This document shows positions 63,104 to 64,000 of a stretch of DNA of 64,000 nt, piece by piece. Positions within the stretch are counted from its first letter, which is position 1. Each line of letters opens with the position of its first letter. The notes under the pieces are model-generated. The model saw nothing but the letters and a program-made list of their open reading frames with translations. It had not been told where the DNA came from and did not search any database. Made by a program: the position numbers and the translations under genes. Source of the DNA: Clonostachys chloroleuca (taxonomy: Eukaryota; Ascomycota; Sordariomycetes; Hypocreales; Bionectriaceae); assembly GCA_037952775.1 (NCBI GenBank), contig JBANAY010000003.1, forward strand, positions 4,526,001 to 4,590,000, written 5' to 3'.

Positions 63104-64000
63104 CGGGAGATGTCTTCTTTTTTCTCATTTTGTGGCAGGCATGTAGCATAAGATTTATGACTGAAGCGATTGACTTTTCGGGCTGAGCATTGGGTTTATA
63201 GATTTGGCATGGGCGCTATTGGTCGTAAACAGGAGTTTGTCTTGCCGACAGGATATACATTTCCTCCTTAGATACTGGCATGGCATAGACGTGGTTTGTG
63301 GTATGATGGACAACTCTAGCAAGAACGTGTCGAATATTACTGATTCAATCGATCTTATTTAAAAACATCTGGAATCTCGTCATCAGCTTCCTTATTGATA
63401 TATAATGATTGAACAATTGGGGCGTATCGCTAATAATCAGGTTTATTCCTTTCTTTTGATCCTTTCTTCGAAAAGAACTATGTATTAGATGGAAGGCTAC
63501 GACACCCACCAACAAAAGATAATTCAAGTAACGAAGTTCCCAATAAAGTGGAATATTCACTCTGAAGTGGAGAGGATGGGGGGATGAAAAATGATTAAAT
63601 ACTCTTGCGTCGAGCGATGGTCAAACATAGGTTGTTTGCATAACCAACGGTTGGCGAATCAGAACTGGCATTAATGTGCCCTTGTGACAGCATGACCAAG
63701 GATCTCACATGATTCTCACAGATTGTGGCTTGTGACTGCGTTTGGCGAATCAATTGGCTCTCGTGTTTCTGCACATTTGAGTCAGACGAAATCCGCCTTG
63801 GCCGTGGCTGAGGCAGCATCCAACCAACAGCATACGCCTCACAGGCATCCATCCATCAGCTGGAGATTTATTGCGCCGCTATGCCCATAGATGTGCCCGT
63901 TCTCACGTCGCACTCCTCTGGAACCGGTCGACTCCCAGATCCCTCGGCCTAATCACCCAGATATACTCACCTGCTGCCCCCCGCAATGGCATATGTGTAT
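63104..64000. other. Right edge, no supported gene
   Basis: 897 bp. A minus-strand frame 63852-63595 (85 codons, with ATG) has no recognisable motif. Nothing else seen. Confidence 0.35.

Noticed and set aside
63595..63852. 85-codon minus-strand frame at right edge
   Set aside because: No motif, no splice extension, no homology I can recognise.

Overview
The window comes from a filamentous ascomycete (Pezizomycotina). Genes are split by introns of about 48-110 nt with GTRNGT-type donors and CTNAC branch sites. There are several Zn(II)2Cys6, Fungal_trans and bZIP-DUF3425 regulators, a fungal CorA-like protein and a family-18 chitinase. Sordariomycetes is my guess for the class, by feel only. 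No gene is cut by a window edge. All exon boundaries were worked out by hand from splice signals and reading phase.

Layout. 1.1-10.7 kb: an apparent peroxisomal beta-oxidation group, namely a CTF1-type regulator (-), a PTS2 3-ketoacyl-CoA thiolase (-), a divergent PTS1-like very-long-chain acyl-CoA synthetase (+) and an NmrA/isoflavone-reductase-like protein (+). 11.0-12.1 kb: a GFA/CENP-V zinc protein. 12.8-18.3 kb: a protein kinase with a vWA-like C-terminus next to a CorA-like membrane protein. 20.5-23.9 kb: an AtuA-family (DUF1446) gene head to head with a bZIP gene. 24.3-30.9 kb: a damaged Zn2Cys6 factor, a sugar transporter with an in-frame stop and a nitrilase, with a cluster of TATCCGG motifs between the last two. 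31.5-36.0 kb: an allantoate-permease-type MFS carrier and a GH18 chitinase. 36.5-41.3 kb: ribosome-biogenesis genes (NOP58, ubiquitin-eS31, eS26). 41.9-43.1 kb: two identical tRNA-Ser(AGA) genes. 43.6-48.5 kb: a very large secreted Ser/Thr-rich glycoprotein. 50.0-56.4 kb: condensin SMC4 head to head with an ELYS-like nucleoporin gene. 57.1-59.2 kb: a collagen-like membrane protein and a small secreted SnoaL-like protein. 61.0-63.1 kb: a last Zn2Cys6 factor.

The main caution for any reader: at least ten places, in eight genes, have a reading frame that continues only if one base is added, nearly always in a run of G or C. Essential genes (ubiquitin-eS31, SMC4) are among them. In seven of the eight genes the total coding length becomes a multiple of three after exactly that correction; the eighth, the collagen-like gene, needs two further shifts. 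I read these as homopolymer undercalls in the assembly, not pseudogenes. The nonsense codons in the Zn2Cys6 factor at 24.3 kb and the transporter at 27-29 kb are different (substitutions) and may be real decay of one small cluster.
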